From contig DATGLG010000063.1 of assembly GCA_035294245.1 (NCBI GenBank), positions 1 through 64,000 of the forward strand: 64,000 nucleotides of DNA, given 5' to 3'. The stretch's first letter is position 1. Each line of letters opens with the position of its first letter. The notes under the pieces were generated by a model that did no database searches, had not been told where the DNA came from, and saw nothing but the letters and a program-made list of their open reading frames with translations. This DNA comes from DATGLG01 sp035294245. GTDB lineage: Bacteria > Pseudomonadota > Alphaproteobacteria > JACZXZ01. Of the stretch, positions 33,940-43,090 are shown in pieces. The position numbers were made by a program, and so were the translations under genes.

Positions 33940-35309
33940 TGGCCGATCAGCACAGCCGCGAAAAGGTGGAGCGCGAAGGGAGCACCCTTGGCGGCCGCGT
34001 GAAACGCTATGCCCGGGTCGGACGCGCGGTCGGCGGCCTTGCCGTCGAGCTCGCCGGCAAGCGTTATTTCGGCCGCGAGCTCGACCGCGCGCGCCATGCC
34101 CACGAGCTCGCCGCGGCGCTGGGCGGGCTCAAGGGGCCGCTCATGAAGGTGGCCCAGCTCCTGTCCACGATCCCCGACGCGTTGCCGCGCGAGTACGTGG
34201 CCGAGCTGTCGACCTTGCAGGCGAATGCGCCGCCCATGGGATGGCCCTTCGTCAAGCGCCGCATGGCGGCGGAGCTGGGGCCCGACTGGCAGACGAAGTT
34301 CCGCTCCTTCGAGCAGACGGCGGCGCGTGCGGCCTCGCTCGGCCAGGTCCATCGCGCGACCTCGCTCGGCGGCGAAGCGCTCGCCTGCAAGCTGCAATAT
34401 CCGGAGATGTCCTCGACGGTCGAGGCGGATCTGCGGCAGCTCAAGCTCGTCTTCGCGATCTACGAGCGCACGGATAAGGCAATATCGACCAAGAACATCC
34501 ACGCCGAGATCGCGGAGCGGCTGCGCGAGGAGCTCGATTACGATCGCGAGGCGCGGCATATGCGCCTCTATGGCGCGATGCTGGCGGAGGAGGCGGGCGT
34601 CGAGGTGCCCAAGGTGATGCCGAAGCTGTCGACGCGGCGTCTCCTGACCATGACCTGGCTCGAGGGCACGCCCCTCATGGAGAGCCGGTCATGGCCGCTC
34701 GAGAAGCGCAACCGCATCGCCCATAACATGTTCCGCGCCTGGTATGTGCCATTCTACTTCTACGGCATCATTCACGGCGATCCCCATCTCGGCAACTACA
34801 CGGTGCGGCCGGACGGCACGGTCAACCTGCTCGATTTCGGCTGCATCCGGGTCTTCCATTCCCGTTTCGTCCAGGGCGTCATCGACCTCTATTTCGCGCT
34901 TCGCGACGACAACGAGGCGCTTGCCGTTCATGCCTACGAGACCTGGGGCTTCAAGAACCTCAACCGGGAGATGGTCGACACGCTCAACATGTGGGCGCAC
35001 TTCGTCTATGCGCCGCTGATGGAGGACCGCAAGCGCCAGATCGAGGAGACCAACTCCGGGGTCTACGGCGCGCGCGTGGCCGAGAAGGTGCATCGGGAGC
35101 TGCGTCGCCTCGGCGGCGTGACGCCGCCCCGCGAATTCGTCCTCATGGACCGTGCCGCGATCGGGCTCGGATCGGTGTTCCTCCATTTGGCTGCCGAGAT
35201 CAATTGGCACCGACTCTTCCACGAGCTGATCCGCGGCTTCGACGAACGCGCCTTGGCGAAGCGCCAGCGTGCCGCACTCGAGCGGGAGAAGCTGCCGCTG
35301 CCGAGCTAA
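33939..35309 (+). CDS. ABC1/UbiB family atypical kinase
   Basis: A 456-aa protein-kinase-like protein of the UbiB/AarF/ABC1 family. The N-terminal family motif is KVAQ (residues 70-73), where KxGQ is usual. The Ala-rich loop is AASLGQVHRA and the lysine strand is LACKLQYP. The catalytic region has HGDPHLGNY and the metal motif LDFGCIR. UbiB proteins are required for ubiquinone synthesis or lipid trafficking. Its start overlaps the pepF stop by one base. The window also has a COQ9 homologue at 39644, another quinone-linked gene. Confidence 0.92.
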   Translation: MADQHSREKVEREGSTLGGRVKRYARVGRAVGGLAVELAGKRYFGRELDRARHAHELAAALGGLKGPLMKVAQLLSTIPDALPREYVAELSTLQANAPPMGWPFVKRRMAAELGPDWQTKFRSFEQTAARAASLGQVHRATSLGGEALACKLQYPEMSSTVEADLRQLKLVFAIYERTDKAISTKNIHAEIAERLREELDYDREARHMRLYGAMLAEEAGVEVPKVMPKLSTRRLLTMTWLEGTPLMESRSWPLEKRNRIAHNMFRAWYVPFYFYGIIHGDPHLGNYTVRPDGTVNLLDFGCIRVFHSRFVQGVIDLYFALRDDNEALAVHAYETWGFKNLNREMVDTLNMWAHFVYAPLMEDRKRQIEETNSGVYGARVAEKVHRELRRLGGVTPPREFVLMDRAAIGLGSVFLHLAAEINWHRLFHELIRGFDERALAKRQRAALEREKLPLPS

Positions 35310-35541
35310 GGTCGCGGCTCCCGCTGGCGTTTCACTTTATCGCGGAGAGCCGGGTGCCGAAAGCTGTGAAAATGGCGGCACTCCCTTCTCGCGCGGAATG
35401 ACGGCCGGAGGGCGGCGAGGCTCTCCCCATTTGAACCCCTTCCGCGGCCGCTAAACCCTTCACAAATGGAACCCGAGCAGGCATTGTGTCGGCCGCAGAG
35501 TGCTCCCGCCCTTGGGGAAAGCGGCAACGGACGGTCCCAGC

Positions 35542-36702
35542 ATGAAGATCGCGATACCGAAAGAGCGGCGCGCCGATGAGAAGCGCGTCGCGGCGACGCC
35601 CGAGACGGTCAAGAAGTTGAAGGGGCTCGACTTCGACGTCGTCGTCGAGTCGGGCGCCGGCGAGGCCGCATCCTTTGCGGATGACGGCTACCGGCAGGCC
35701 GGTGCCGCGCTCGCCGCCGACGCGGCGGCGGCACTCGGCGATGCCGATATCGTCCTCAAGGTGCAGCGTCCCCTGACGGCGGCCGAGGGTGGGCCCGACG
35801 AGCTCTCGCTCATCAAGCGCGGCGCCCTCCTCATCGCCATGCTCGCTCCCTACGGCAATCGCGAGCAGATCGCGGCCTATGCGAATGCGGGGATCGCCGC
35901 TTTCGCCATGGAGCTGATGCCGCGCATCTCGCGCGCGCAGTCGATGGACGTGCTCTCCTCCCAGGCCAATCTTGCCGGCTACAAGGCCGTAATCGATGCG
36001 GCGGTCCAGTTCGGCCGGGCCTTTCCGATGATGATGACCGCCGCCGGCACCGTGGCGCCGGCGCGGGTCATCGTGCTCGGCGTCGGGGTGGCGGGGCTGC
36101 AGGCGATCGCGACCGCGCGCCGCCTCGGCGCCATCGTCTCGGGCTACGACGTGCGCCCGGCGGTGAAGGAGCAGGTGCAATCCCTGGGAGCCACCTTCGT
36201 CGAGGTCGATGCGGAGGCGACCAAGCAGGCGGAGACGGCGGGCGGCTACGCCCGGGAGATGAGCGAGGACTACAAGCGCAAGCAGGAGCAAGTGCTGCGC
36301 GAGACCATGAAGAAGCAGGACATCGCCATCGCGACGGCGCTCATTCCCGGAAAGAAGGCGCCCGTGCTCATCACCGAGGAGATGGTAAGGGAGATGAAGC
36401 CCGGCTCGGTCATCGTCGATCTCGCCGTCGAAGCCGGCGGCAACTGCCCGCTCTCCGAGCTCGGCAAGGTCGTCGTCAAGCACGGCGTCACCATTGTCGG
36501 CTATCCCAACTACCCGAGCCGGATCGCCGTGGATGCGAGCGCGCTCTATGCCCGCAATCTCTACAATTTCCTCGCGCCTTTCGTCGCCAAGGAAGGTGGT
36601 TTCCAGATCAAGTGGGACGACGAGCTGGTGACCGGGACGCTTCTGACCCGCGACGGCCGCATCGTGCATCCCAATTTCGCCGAAGCCCCCGCCTCGGCCT
36701 GA
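35542..36702 (+). CDS. pntAA: NAD(P) transhydrogenase subunit alpha, part 1
   Basis: A 386-aa soluble NAD(H)-binding domain I. The N-terminus MKIAIPKERRADEKRVAATP and the QDVL-type turn SLIKRGALLIAMLAPY are typical. The dinucleotide fold is ARVIVLGVGVAGLQAIATARRLGAIVSGYDVRP, and the conserved RAQSMDVLSSQANLAGY is present. It works with PntAB and PntB to couple proton translocation to hydride transfer from NADH to NADP. ATG 35542 gives the standard N-terminus. The 20-nt gap to pntAB marks one operon. Confidence 0.96.
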   Translation: MKIAIPKERRADEKRVAATPETVKKLKGLDFDVVVESGAGEAASFADDGYRQAGAALAADAAAALGDADIVLKVQRPLTAAEGGPDELSLIKRGALLIAMLAPYGNREQIAAYANAGIAAFAMELMPRISRAQSMDVLSSQANLAGYKAVIDAAVQFGRAFPMMMTAAGTVAPARVIVLGVGVAGLQAIATARRLGAIVSGYDVRPAVKEQVQSLGATFVEVDAEATKQAETAGGYAREMSEDYKRKQEQVLRETMKKQDIAIATALIPGKKAPVLITEEMVREMKPGSVIVDLAVEAGGNCPLSELGKVVVKHGVTIVGYPNYPSRIAVDASALYARNLYNFLAPFVAKEGGFQIKWDDELVTGTLLTRDGRIVHPNFAEAPASA

Positions 36703-36722
36703 GCGCAAACCAGGGGTACGCC

Positions 36723-37130
36723 ATGGATCCGTCGACACTCGCCGATCATGCTTCCCAGCTCGCCACGAGCGCCAACAAGCTAGCCGAGGAGGCTGCGCGG
36801 CTGGCGAACGAGACGACGCAGCTCGTCATGCAGCAGGGCCATGGCGGGCTCGACCCCGCGGTGATGGGGCTCACCGTCTTCGTGCTCGCCTGCTTCGTCG
36901 GCTATTACGTCGTGTGGAAGGTGACGCCGGCGCTCCATTCGCCGCTGATGTCGGTGACCAATGCCATCTCGAGCGTGATCATCGTCGGTGCCTTGATCGC
37001 GGCAAGTCCGGCCATCCTCAATTTCTCGAAGATCATGGGCTTCGTCGCCGTGACGCTTGCCTCCATCAACATCTTCGGCGGCTTCATCGTGACGCAGCGT
37101 ATGCTGCAGATGTTCAAGAAGAAGCGATAG
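36723..37130 (+). CDS. pntAB: NAD(P) transhydrogenase subunit alpha, part 2
   Basis: A 135-aa membrane subunit with three to four helices. PAVMGLTVFVLACFVGYYVVWKVTPALHSPLMSVTNAIS is the conserved proton-channel segment. VGFVAVTLASINIFGGFIVTQRMLQMFKKK is the membrane end. The split of alpha into soluble and membrane polypeptides is the alphaproteobacterial arrangement (as in Rhodospirillum rubrum) and differs from the fused E. coli PntA. pntB begins 15 nt downstream. A hydrophilic, possibly coiled-coil N-terminal segment of about 40 residues is unusual but plausible. Confidence 0.95.
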   Translation: MDPSTLADHASQLATSANKLAEEAARLANETTQLVMQQGHGGLDPAVMGLTVFVLACFVGYYVVWKVTPALHSPLMSVTNAISSVIIVGALIAASPAILNFSKIMGFVAVTLASINIFGGFIVTQRMLQMFKKKR

Positions 37131-37145
37131 GCGGAGGTCGGGCTC

Positions 37146-38540
37146 ATGAGCGGTAATCTCGCGGCCATCGCCTATCTCGTCGCCTCGATCTGCTTCATCC
37201 TCGCGCTGCGCGGCCTGGCCTCGCCCGAAAGCGCGCGGAGCGGCAACATCCTCGGCATCGTCGGCATGGTGATCGCCGTCGCCACCACGCTGGCGGAGCC
37301 GAGCGTGGTCAGCTACAGCCTGATCATCATCGGCATCCTTATCGGCGGCGCCATTGGCACCTTCATTGCGCTCAAGATCCAGATGACGGCGCTGCCGCAG
37401 CTGGTGGCGGCCTTCCACAGCCTGGTCGGCCTCGCCGCCGTCTGCGTCGCGACGGCGGCCTTCTATCATCCCGAGGGCTACGGGATCGCGACGGCCAACG
37501 GCATCAAGCTCTCGAGCCTGATCGAGATGAGCCTGGGCACGGCCATCGGCGCCATCACCTTCACCGGCTCGGTCATCGCCTTCGGCAAGCTCCAGGCGAT
37601 CCTCTCGGGCAAGCCGCTCGTCTTCCCCGGCCAGCATGTGCTGAACGCGGCGCAGGGCATCGCCCTCATCCTCCTCATCATCTGGTTCGCCGCCAGCGGC
37701 TCGGCGATCGCCTTCTGGCTCATCGTCATCCTCTCGCTGCTGCTCGGCCTGCTGCTGATCCTGCCCATCGGCGGCGCCGATATGCCGGTCGTGATCTCGA
37801 TGCTCAACTCCTATTCGGGCTGGGCGGCCTGCGGCATCGGCTTCACCCTCGCCAACAACCTCCTCATCGTCACCGGGGCCCTCGTCGGCTCCTCGGGCGC
37901 CATCCTCAGCTATATCATGTGCAAGGGGATGAACCGCTCGATCTTCAACGTCATTCTCGGCGGTTTCGGCGGCGAGACGGCTGCCGCCGCGGGGGCCGGG
38001 GGCGGGGACCGCACGGTCAAGCAGGGCTCCGCCGACGACGCCGCCTTCATCCTCAAGAACGCCGGCTCGCTCATCATCGTGCCCGGCTACGGCATGGCGG
38101 TGGCCCAGGCTCAGCATGCGCTGCGCGAGATGTCGGACCTCCTCAAGAAGGAGGGCATCAAGGTGCGCTATGCCATACATCCCGTGGCGGGGCGCATGCC
38201 GGGGCATATGAACGTGCTGCTGGCCGAGGCGAATGTGCCCTATGACGAGGTGTTCGAGCTCGAGGAGATCAACCGGGACTTCGCCTCGACGGACGTCGCC
38301 TTCGTGATCGGCGCCAATGACGTGACCAACCCGGCCGCCAAGACCGACCCCTCGAGCCCGATCTTCGGCATGCCCGTCCTCGATGTCGAGAACGCCAAGA
38401 CCGTCCTCTTCGTCAAGCGCTCACTCGCCTCCGGCTATGCCGGCATCGACAATCCGCTGTTTTACCGGGAGAACACGATGATGCTGTTCGGCGATGCGAA
38501 GAAGATGTGCGAGGACATCGCCAAGGCGCTCGAGCATTGA
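37146..38540 (+). CDS. pntB: NAD(P) transhydrogenase subunit beta
   Basis: A 464-aa subunit. The N-terminal half has many membrane helices (SYSLIIIGILIGGAIGTFIALKIQMTALPQLVAAFHSLVGLAAV is typical). The C-terminal domain III binds NADP(H): VPGYGMAVAQAQHALREM, KVRYAIHPVAGRMPGHMNVLLAEANVPYDEVFELEEIN and FVIGANDVTNPAAKTDPSSPIFGMPVLDV. It completes the proton-pumping transhydrogenase that supplies NADPH. It converges on rpsU. A hairpin at 38577-38600 may end transcription. Confidence 0.97.
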   Translation: MSGNLAAIAYLVASICFILALRGLASPESARSGNILGIVGMVIAVATTLAEPSVVSYSLIIIGILIGGAIGTFIALKIQMTALPQLVAAFHSLVGLAAVCVATAAFYHPEGYGIATANGIKLSSLIEMSLGTAIGAITFTGSVIAFGKLQAILSGKPLVFPGQHVLNAAQGIALILLIIWFAASGSAIAFWLIVILSLLLGLLLILPIGGADMPVVISMLNSYSGWAACGIGFTLANNLLIVTGALVGSSGAILSYIMCKGMNRSIFNVILGGFGGETAAAAGAGGGDRTVKQGSADDAAFILKNAGSLIIVPGYGMAVAQAQHALREMSDLLKKEGIKVRYAIHPVAGRMPGHMNVLLAEANVPYDEVFELEEINRDFASTDVAFVIGANDVTNPAAKTDPSSPIFGMPVLDVENAKTVLFVKRSLASGYAGIDNPLFYRENTMMLFGDAKKMCEDIAKALEH

Positions 38541-38576
38541 CGCTCCACCCCAGCCCATAGGGGCAAGCGGAAAGCT

Positions 38577-38600
38577 GCCCGCGCCGAGACCTCGGCGGGC
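38577..38600. terminator. Possible bidirectional hairpin between pntB and rpsU
   Basis: GCCCG and GCCGAG pair with CTCGGC and GGGC, a strong stem with a tiny loop, followed by a smaller GGCTT/AAGCC hairpin. It sits between convergent genes. There is no clear T-run, so a terminator role is likely from position but not certain. Confidence 0.4.
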
Positions 38601-38660
38601 GGCTTCAAGCCGGGTGGGATGAAACAGCGGCCCCGCAGGGCCTTGCCTTGTGGGCCCGGC

Positions 38661-38870
38661 CTATAAGAGGCCTTCGCGCTCCGCGCGCTTGCGCGCCAAT
38701 TTGCGGGCCCGGCGCACCGCCTCCGCCCGCTCGCGAGCCTTACGCTCGGAGGGCTTCTCATAGGAGCGGCGCAGCTTCATCTCGCGGAAGATACCCTCCC
38801 GCTGCATCTTCTTCTTAAGGGCGCGCAACGCCTGATCGACGTTGTTGTCACGCACCACCACCTGGACCAG
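38661..38870 (-). CDS. rpsU: 30S ribosomal protein S21, with probable CTG start
   Basis: A small-subunit protein, 69 aa if it starts at CTG. The body VVVRDNNVDQALRALKKKMQREGIFREMKLRRSYEKPSERKARERAEAVRRARKLARK is clear S21. A strong AAGGAGGA site lies six bases before CTG 38870, which would give MVQVVVRDNN, the usual S21 N-terminus. The first ATG/GTG alternative (GTG 38861) is 15 nt from that site and trims residues conserved in the family. I therefore infer CTG initiation. It is followed by a hairpin before pntB. Confidence 0.85.
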   Translation of the reverse strand: MVQVVVRDNNVDQALRALKKKMQREGIFREMKLRRSYEKPSERKARERAEAVRRARKLARKRAEREGLL

Positions 38871-39098
38871 GGCAATTCCTCCTTCCGACTAGGGGTTGGC
38901 TCGAAGGATCTGACAGAGGCGGGGGTTCTAACACAGCCATGCCCGGCTGTGAAGGGCCGAGCGCCGCGGGAGGCGGGCTGATCCGGGAACTCCTCGGCTC
39001 CCCGGGCCGCGGCACGAAATGGTTGAACAGGTATTGGGATCGCTGCGGCGCCGGGAGCTCCCTTTACCCTGGCGACGCGCCATCGCATAGTAAACCCC

Positions 39099-39647
39099 AT
39101 GGCTATTCTCAAGATCGCCCGCATGGGCCATGCGGTGTTGCGCGAGCCGGCTCGCGCCGTCGAGGATCCGACGGCTCCCGAGATAAGGCAGCTTGCCGCC
39201 GACATGGTCGACACCATGGAGGATGCGCCGGGGACGGGGCTGGCGGCGCCCCAGGTCCATGTTCCGCTCCGCGTCGTGATCTTCAAGGTGACGGCCGAGC
39301 GCGTCACCGAGGAGGCCGGCGACGGGCCCCAGCCGCTCACGGTTCTCGTCAATCCCGAGATCGAGCCGCTCGATGAGAACAAGATCCTCGGCTGGGAAGG
39401 CTGCCTGTCGCTGCCCGGCTTCATGGGTGCCGTGCCCCGCTTCCGGCGTATCCGTTACCGCGGCTTCGACCTCGACGGACGTTCCATCGACCGGGCGGCG
39501 GCAGGCTTCCACGCGCGTGTCGTCCAGCATGAATGCGACCACCTCGACGGCATTCTCTATCCAATGCGCATGACCGATTTGCGCCGGCTTGGCTTCGTCG
39601 AGGAGATGCGGCGGTTCGCGCCGCCGCTGTCCGAGGAGGCGATATGA
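39099..39647 (+). CDS. def: Peptide deformylase
   Basis: A 182-aa metalloenzyme that removes the formyl group from nascent proteins. All three motifs are present: GTGLAAPQV, EGCLSLP (Cys102) and HECDH (His144, Glu145, His148), which bind the metal. It begins MAILKIARMGHAVLREPAR, the normal family start. The stop overlaps the COQ9 start (ATGA). No fmt or other translation gene is adjacent. Confidence 0.97.
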   Translation: MAILKIARMGHAVLREPARAVEDPTAPEIRQLAADMVDTMEDAPGTGLAAPQVHVPLRVVIFKVTAERVTEEAGDGPQPLTVLVNPEIEPLDENKILGWEGCLSLPGFMGAVPRFRRIRYRGFDLDGRSIDRAAAGFHARVVQHECDHLDGILYPMRMTDLRRLGFVEEMRRFAPPLSEEAI

Positions 39648-40303
39648 CGCACGGTGGGGAATTTGAGGCGATGCGGGATATGGTCCTCGACAAGGCGCTG
39701 GCTCATGTCCCCTTCGAGGGCTGGAGCGAGAAGGCGCTCTTCGAGGGCGCAAAGGATGCCGGGCTCTCGCCCGAGATGGCGCTCGAGGCGTTTCCGGGCG
39801 GGGTGGCCGACTCGCTCGATTACGCGGCATCGCGCGCCGACCGCGCCATGCTCGCCGCTCTCGACAGTGTCGACCTCGCTGCCATGCGCGTCAGGGATCG
39901 CATCGCCACGGCGATCCGCGCACGGCTGGAGCTGAGCAGGCCCCATCGGGAGGCGATCCAGCGCGCCCTCACCGTCCTCGCGCGCCCCCCTTACCTCCCG
40001 CTCGGCGCCAAGACGCTATGGCGCACCGTCGATGCCATCTGGTACGCCGCCGGCGACACGGCGACGGACTTCAACTTCTACACCAAGCGGGCCCTGCTCG
40101 CCGGGGTCTATTCCGCCACATTGGTCTATTGGCTCAACGACTCCTCACCCGATTACGCCGATACTTGGGCCTTTCTCGATCGTCGCCTCGATGACGCGCT
40201 GCGCCTGCCGCGACTGGTCGGCGGGCTGCGCGATCGGTTGGCGGCATTCCCGTCGCCTTTCGCTCTCTTCAAGCCGCCGCGCACCCGCCACCGCGCCCGG
40301 TAG
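39644..40303 (+). CDS. COQ9 family protein
   Basis: A 219-aa protein. The C-terminal half LWRTVDAIWYAAGDTATDFNFYTKRALLAGVYSATLVYWLNDSSPDYADTWAFLDRRLDDAL is the conserved COQ9 core. The N-terminal part is TetR-like in shape but lacks a clear helix-turn-helix. COQ9 binds lipid and quinone precursors and supports a ubiquinone hydroxylation step. It is translationally coupled to def by ATGA. The UbiB-family gene at 33939 adds a quinone theme. Confidence 0.92.
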   Translation: MTHGGEFEAMRDMVLDKALAHVPFEGWSEKALFEGAKDAGLSPEMALEAFPGGVADSLDYAASRADRAMLAALDSVDLAAMRVRDRIATAIRARLELSRPHREAIQRALTVLARPPYLPLGAKTLWRTVDAIWYAAGDTATDFNFYTKRALLAGVYSATLVYWLNDSSPDYADTWAFLDRRLDDALRLPRLVGGLRDRLAAFPSPFALFKPPRTRHRAR

Positions 40304-40445
40304 CGCCTCGACCCCTCCCTCTGCGCTTGGCGGGCGGCGCGGCGCAAGAGCGAAGAGGGCGTTCCGTATCGGGATCGACGCGCGCGGGGGAGCGCGTATC
40401 GGCCCCAAACATCTTCTCGGCTCCGTCTCCCCGCCGACCGATGCG

Positions 40446-41246
40446 ATGGACATCTTCATTCTCAAGCTCGTGCTCACGCCGCTCTTGATCGGCGGCGCCA
40501 GCCTCGCGGTGCGACGCTGGGGCCAGGGCGTCGGGGGCTGGCTCGTCGGGCTGCCGCTCACTTCGGGGCCGGTGGCCTTCTTTCTCGCCCTGGAGCACGG
40601 CACCGGCTATGCCGCGTCGGCGGCCTTGGGCTCCTTGTCGGGGGTCATGGCGGAGGCCAGCTTCTGCCTGGGTTATGGTTGGGCCGCGACGCGCGCCGGC
40701 TGGCCGCTCGCCTTTCTCGCCGGCTCCGTCACGTTTGCGGCCGCGACGATCCTGCTCCAAATGCTTACCCTCGGCCTTCTCGACGCCTTTCTGGGCGCCA
40801 TCATGTGCCTCGTCGTGATCCTGCGCCTGATGCCGAGCGGGCGCGAGAGCGTCATCCTGGCGCCGCCGCCGCGCTGGGACATCCCCGGCCGGATGATCGT
40901 CGCCACCGCCTTGATTTTCGGGCTCACGAGCGCCGCGACGGCGCTCGGCCCGCGCCTGAGCGGCATCCTTGCGACCTTTCCCATCTTCGCCGGGACCCTG
41001 GCCGTCTTCGCCCATCACCTGCAGGGGCCGCGCGCCGCCTTCAGCGTCTTGCGCGGCCTGCTGCTCGGGCTCTTTAGCTTCGCAGGCTTCTTTCCGGTGC
41101 TCGCAATCCTCATCGAGCGGGGCGGCATCGCCCTCGCCTTCGTCGCCGCGAGCCTCGTCTCGCTGCTCATCCAGGGGGTGACGCTGTGGGTGGTCCGGCG
41201 CGAGGCGGGCCGCGGCGCGGCCATAGGCCGAGACGAGATCGCTTAG
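40446..41246 (+). CDS. Multi-spanning membrane protein of unknown function
   Basis: A 266-aa protein with about eight hydrophobic helices (LTPLLIGGASLAVRRWG, LPLTSGPVAFFLALEHG, ALGSLSGVMAEASFCLGYGWAATRA, LLGLFSFAGFFPVLAIL and others). It resembles small integral-membrane proteins of the alphaproteobacteria but I recognise no family. ATG 40446 is taken as the start. Its last bases overlap the stop of the convergent purK by 4 nt. Function unknown. Confidence 0.8.
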   Translation: MDIFILKLVLTPLLIGGASLAVRRWGQGVGGWLVGLPLTSGPVAFFLALEHGTGYAASAALGSLSGVMAEASFCLGYGWAATRAGWPLAFLAGSVTFAAATILLQMLTLGLLDAFLGAIMCLVVILRLMPSGRESVILAPPPRWDIPGRMIVATALIFGLTSAATALGPRLSGILATFPIFAGTLAVFAHHLQGPRAAFSVLRGLLLGLFSFAGFFPVLAILIERGGIALAFVAASLVSLLIQGVTLWVVRREAGRGAAIGRDEIA

Positions 41247-42337
41247 CGTCTGGGACTAAGCCGCGTCACATGGCCCATCTTGCGCCCCGGCCGCGCCTGG
41301 GCCTTGCCGTAGAGATGCAGCCTTGCGCCCGGCTCCGCGAGAAATTTGTGCCAGTCATTCACCGCGTCCCCGATCAAGTTCGTCATGACCGCGTCCGCGT
41401 GGCGCTCCGTCGCGCCGAGCGGCAGGCCGCAGATTGCGCGTACGAGCTGCTCGAACTGACTGGTGGCGCAGGCGTCGATGGTCCAATGGCCGGAATTGTG
41501 CGGGCGTGGCGCGAGCTCGTTGACGAGGAGCCGCTCCTCCTTCGTCACGAACATCTCGACGGCGACGAGGCCCACGAGCTCGAGCGATTCGGCGATGTGG
41601 CGCGCCATCGTCGCGGCCTCCGCGAGGAGCCGCGCCTCGATGCGCGCCGGTGCCGTCGTGGTGTCGAGGATGTGATTGACGTGTCGGTTCTCGACGGGGT
41701 CGTAGGCCGCGATGCCACCGTCGAGGCCTCGGGCGACGATGACCGAGATCTCCGCGGCGAAATCGACGAAGGACTCGAGGATGCCAAGTGCCGCGCCCAT
41801 GGCGTGCCAGGCCTCGTCGAGATCGGTCTCGGGCCGGATCGCCACCTGGCCCTTGCCGTCATAGCCGAACATCGCGCTCTTGAGGATGGCGGGCCGGCCG
41901 ATCTCGCCCACGGCGCGCGCCAGCGCGGCGGAATCGGTGACCTCGCGGTAATCGGCCGTGCCGACGCCGATCGAGCGCAGGAAATCCTTCTCGCGCAGGC
42001 GATTCTGGGTGAGGTGCAGCGCGCGCCAGCCCGGCCGCACGGGAACGCGGCCTTGCAGCCGCTCGACGGAGGCGGCCGGGATGTTCTCGAACTCGAAGGT
42101 CGCGACGTCGATGGCGGCGGCGAAACGATCGAGGGCGGCCGGATCGTCATAGGGGGCGATCGTGCGCGCCGGCACCACCTGCAAGGCGGGCTCGTCCTCG
42201 CCGGGGCAGAAGACGTGGCAGCGATAGCCGAGCCGCGCCGCGGCGAGCGCCGTCATGCGGCCGAGCTGTCCACCCCCGAGGATGCCGATCCTGCTCCCCG
42301 GCGGAAGCGGGGTTATCGAAACGGAAGGCGCTGCCAT
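41243..42337 (-). CDS. purK: N5-carboxyaminoimidazole ribonucleotide synthase
   Basis: A 364-aa ATP-grasp enzyme of purine synthesis that carboxylates AIR to N5-CAIR. IGILGGGQLGRMTALAAARLGYRCHVF is the N-terminal signature, AILKSAMFGYDGKGQVAI the ATP-lid motif, and MFVTKEERLLVNELAPRPHNSGHWTIDA the C-terminal catalytic signature. ATG 42337 is chosen as the start nearest that N-terminus; the frame is open further upstream. It lies 13 nt behind purE in the classical purEK order. Confidence 0.96.
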   Translation of the reverse strand: MAAPSVSITPLPPGSRIGILGGGQLGRMTALAAARLGYRCHVFCPGEDEPALQVVPARTIAPYDDPAALDRFAAAIDVATFEFENIPAASVERLQGRVPVRPGWRALHLTQNRLREKDFLRSIGVGTADYREVTDSAALARAVGEIGRPAILKSAMFGYDGKGQVAIRPETDLDEAWHAMGAALGILESFVDFAAEISVIVARGLDGGIAAYDPVENRHVNHILDTTTAPARIEARLLAEAATMARHIAESLELVGLVAVEMFVTKEERLLVNELAPRPHNSGHWTIDACATSQFEQLVRAICGLPLGATERHADAVMTNLIGDAVNDWHKFLAEPGARLHLYGKAQARPGRKMGHVTRLSPRR

Positions 42338-42350
42338 GGTGATGCTTGCT

Positions 42351-42884
42351 CTACACCCGCGCCGGGCTCTCCGCGACCGCCGCGGTCTGGTCGGCGCGGT
42401 AGCGATCGAGTGCGTCGGCGGCCGCCGGATCGCCCAAGGCGAGGATCGCGGCGGCGAGGAGTGCGGCATTGACTGCGCCCGCCTTGCCGATGGCGACGGT
42501 TCCGACGGGAACACCGCCGGGCATCTGCGCGATCGAGAGCAGGCTGTCGAGTCCCGAGAGCGCCTTGCTCTCGATGGGCACGCCGAGCACGGGAAGCGGC
42601 GTCAACGCGGCGGTCATGCCCGGCAGATGGGCAGCGCCTCCGGCGCCGGCGATGATCACCTTGATGCCGCGCTCGCGGGCGGATTCGGCATAGCCGTAAA
42701 GCCGGCGCGGCGTGCGGTGCGCGGAGACGATGCGGGTCTCGTGGGAGATCTTCAGACGAGAGAGGGTTTCGGCCGCGTGGCGCATGGTCTCCCAATCCGA
42801 CTGGCTGCCCATGATGATGCCGACGGCCGGCGCGCGTTCCGGCCTTCGCCGCGGCGATGCCGCCGATTTCCGTTGAGCGCTCAA
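42351..42884 (-). CDS. purE: N5-carboxyaminoimidazole ribonucleotide mutase
   Basis: A 177-aa class I PurE that converts N5-CAIR to CAIR. The motifs are VGIIMGSQSDWETM, RIVSAHRTPRRLYGYA, VIIAGAGGAAHLPGMTAALTPLPVLGVPI and SIAQMPGGVPVGTVAIGKAGAVNAALLAAAIL. The N-terminus has about 20 extra basic residues. It is followed by purK in an operon. The upstream gap to the GGDEF gene shows no recognisable purine riboswitch. Confidence 0.96.
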   Translation of the reverse strand: MSAQRKSAASPRRRPERAPAVGIIMGSQSDWETMRHAAETLSRLKISHETRIVSAHRTPRRLYGYAESARERGIKVIIAGAGGAAHLPGMTAALTPLPVLGVPIESKALSGLDSLLSIAQMPGGVPVGTVAIGKAGAVNAALLAAAILALGDPAAADALDRYRADQTAAVAESPARV

Positions 42885-43090
42885 CGCCTGGACCCTCCTG
42901 GGGTGGCCGGAAAGAGGCGCAATTATAGGGGTCGAATGGGCAACCGCAAGGCGCGGCAGGGAGGCCGGGCGGAAGATTTTTGTGTACCGTTCGCGCCGGC
43001 TTTCGTGCTTAACATGCGCCGATCGGCGAGGCGCCCGGCCGCTTTGCGGCTACGATGGGGCTGGTGCTACGGCATGGCGACCGCAGACGC

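Noticed and set aside
36780..38207. 475-aa open frame opposite pntAB/pntB
   Set aside because: Antisense shadow of clear transhydrogenase genes.
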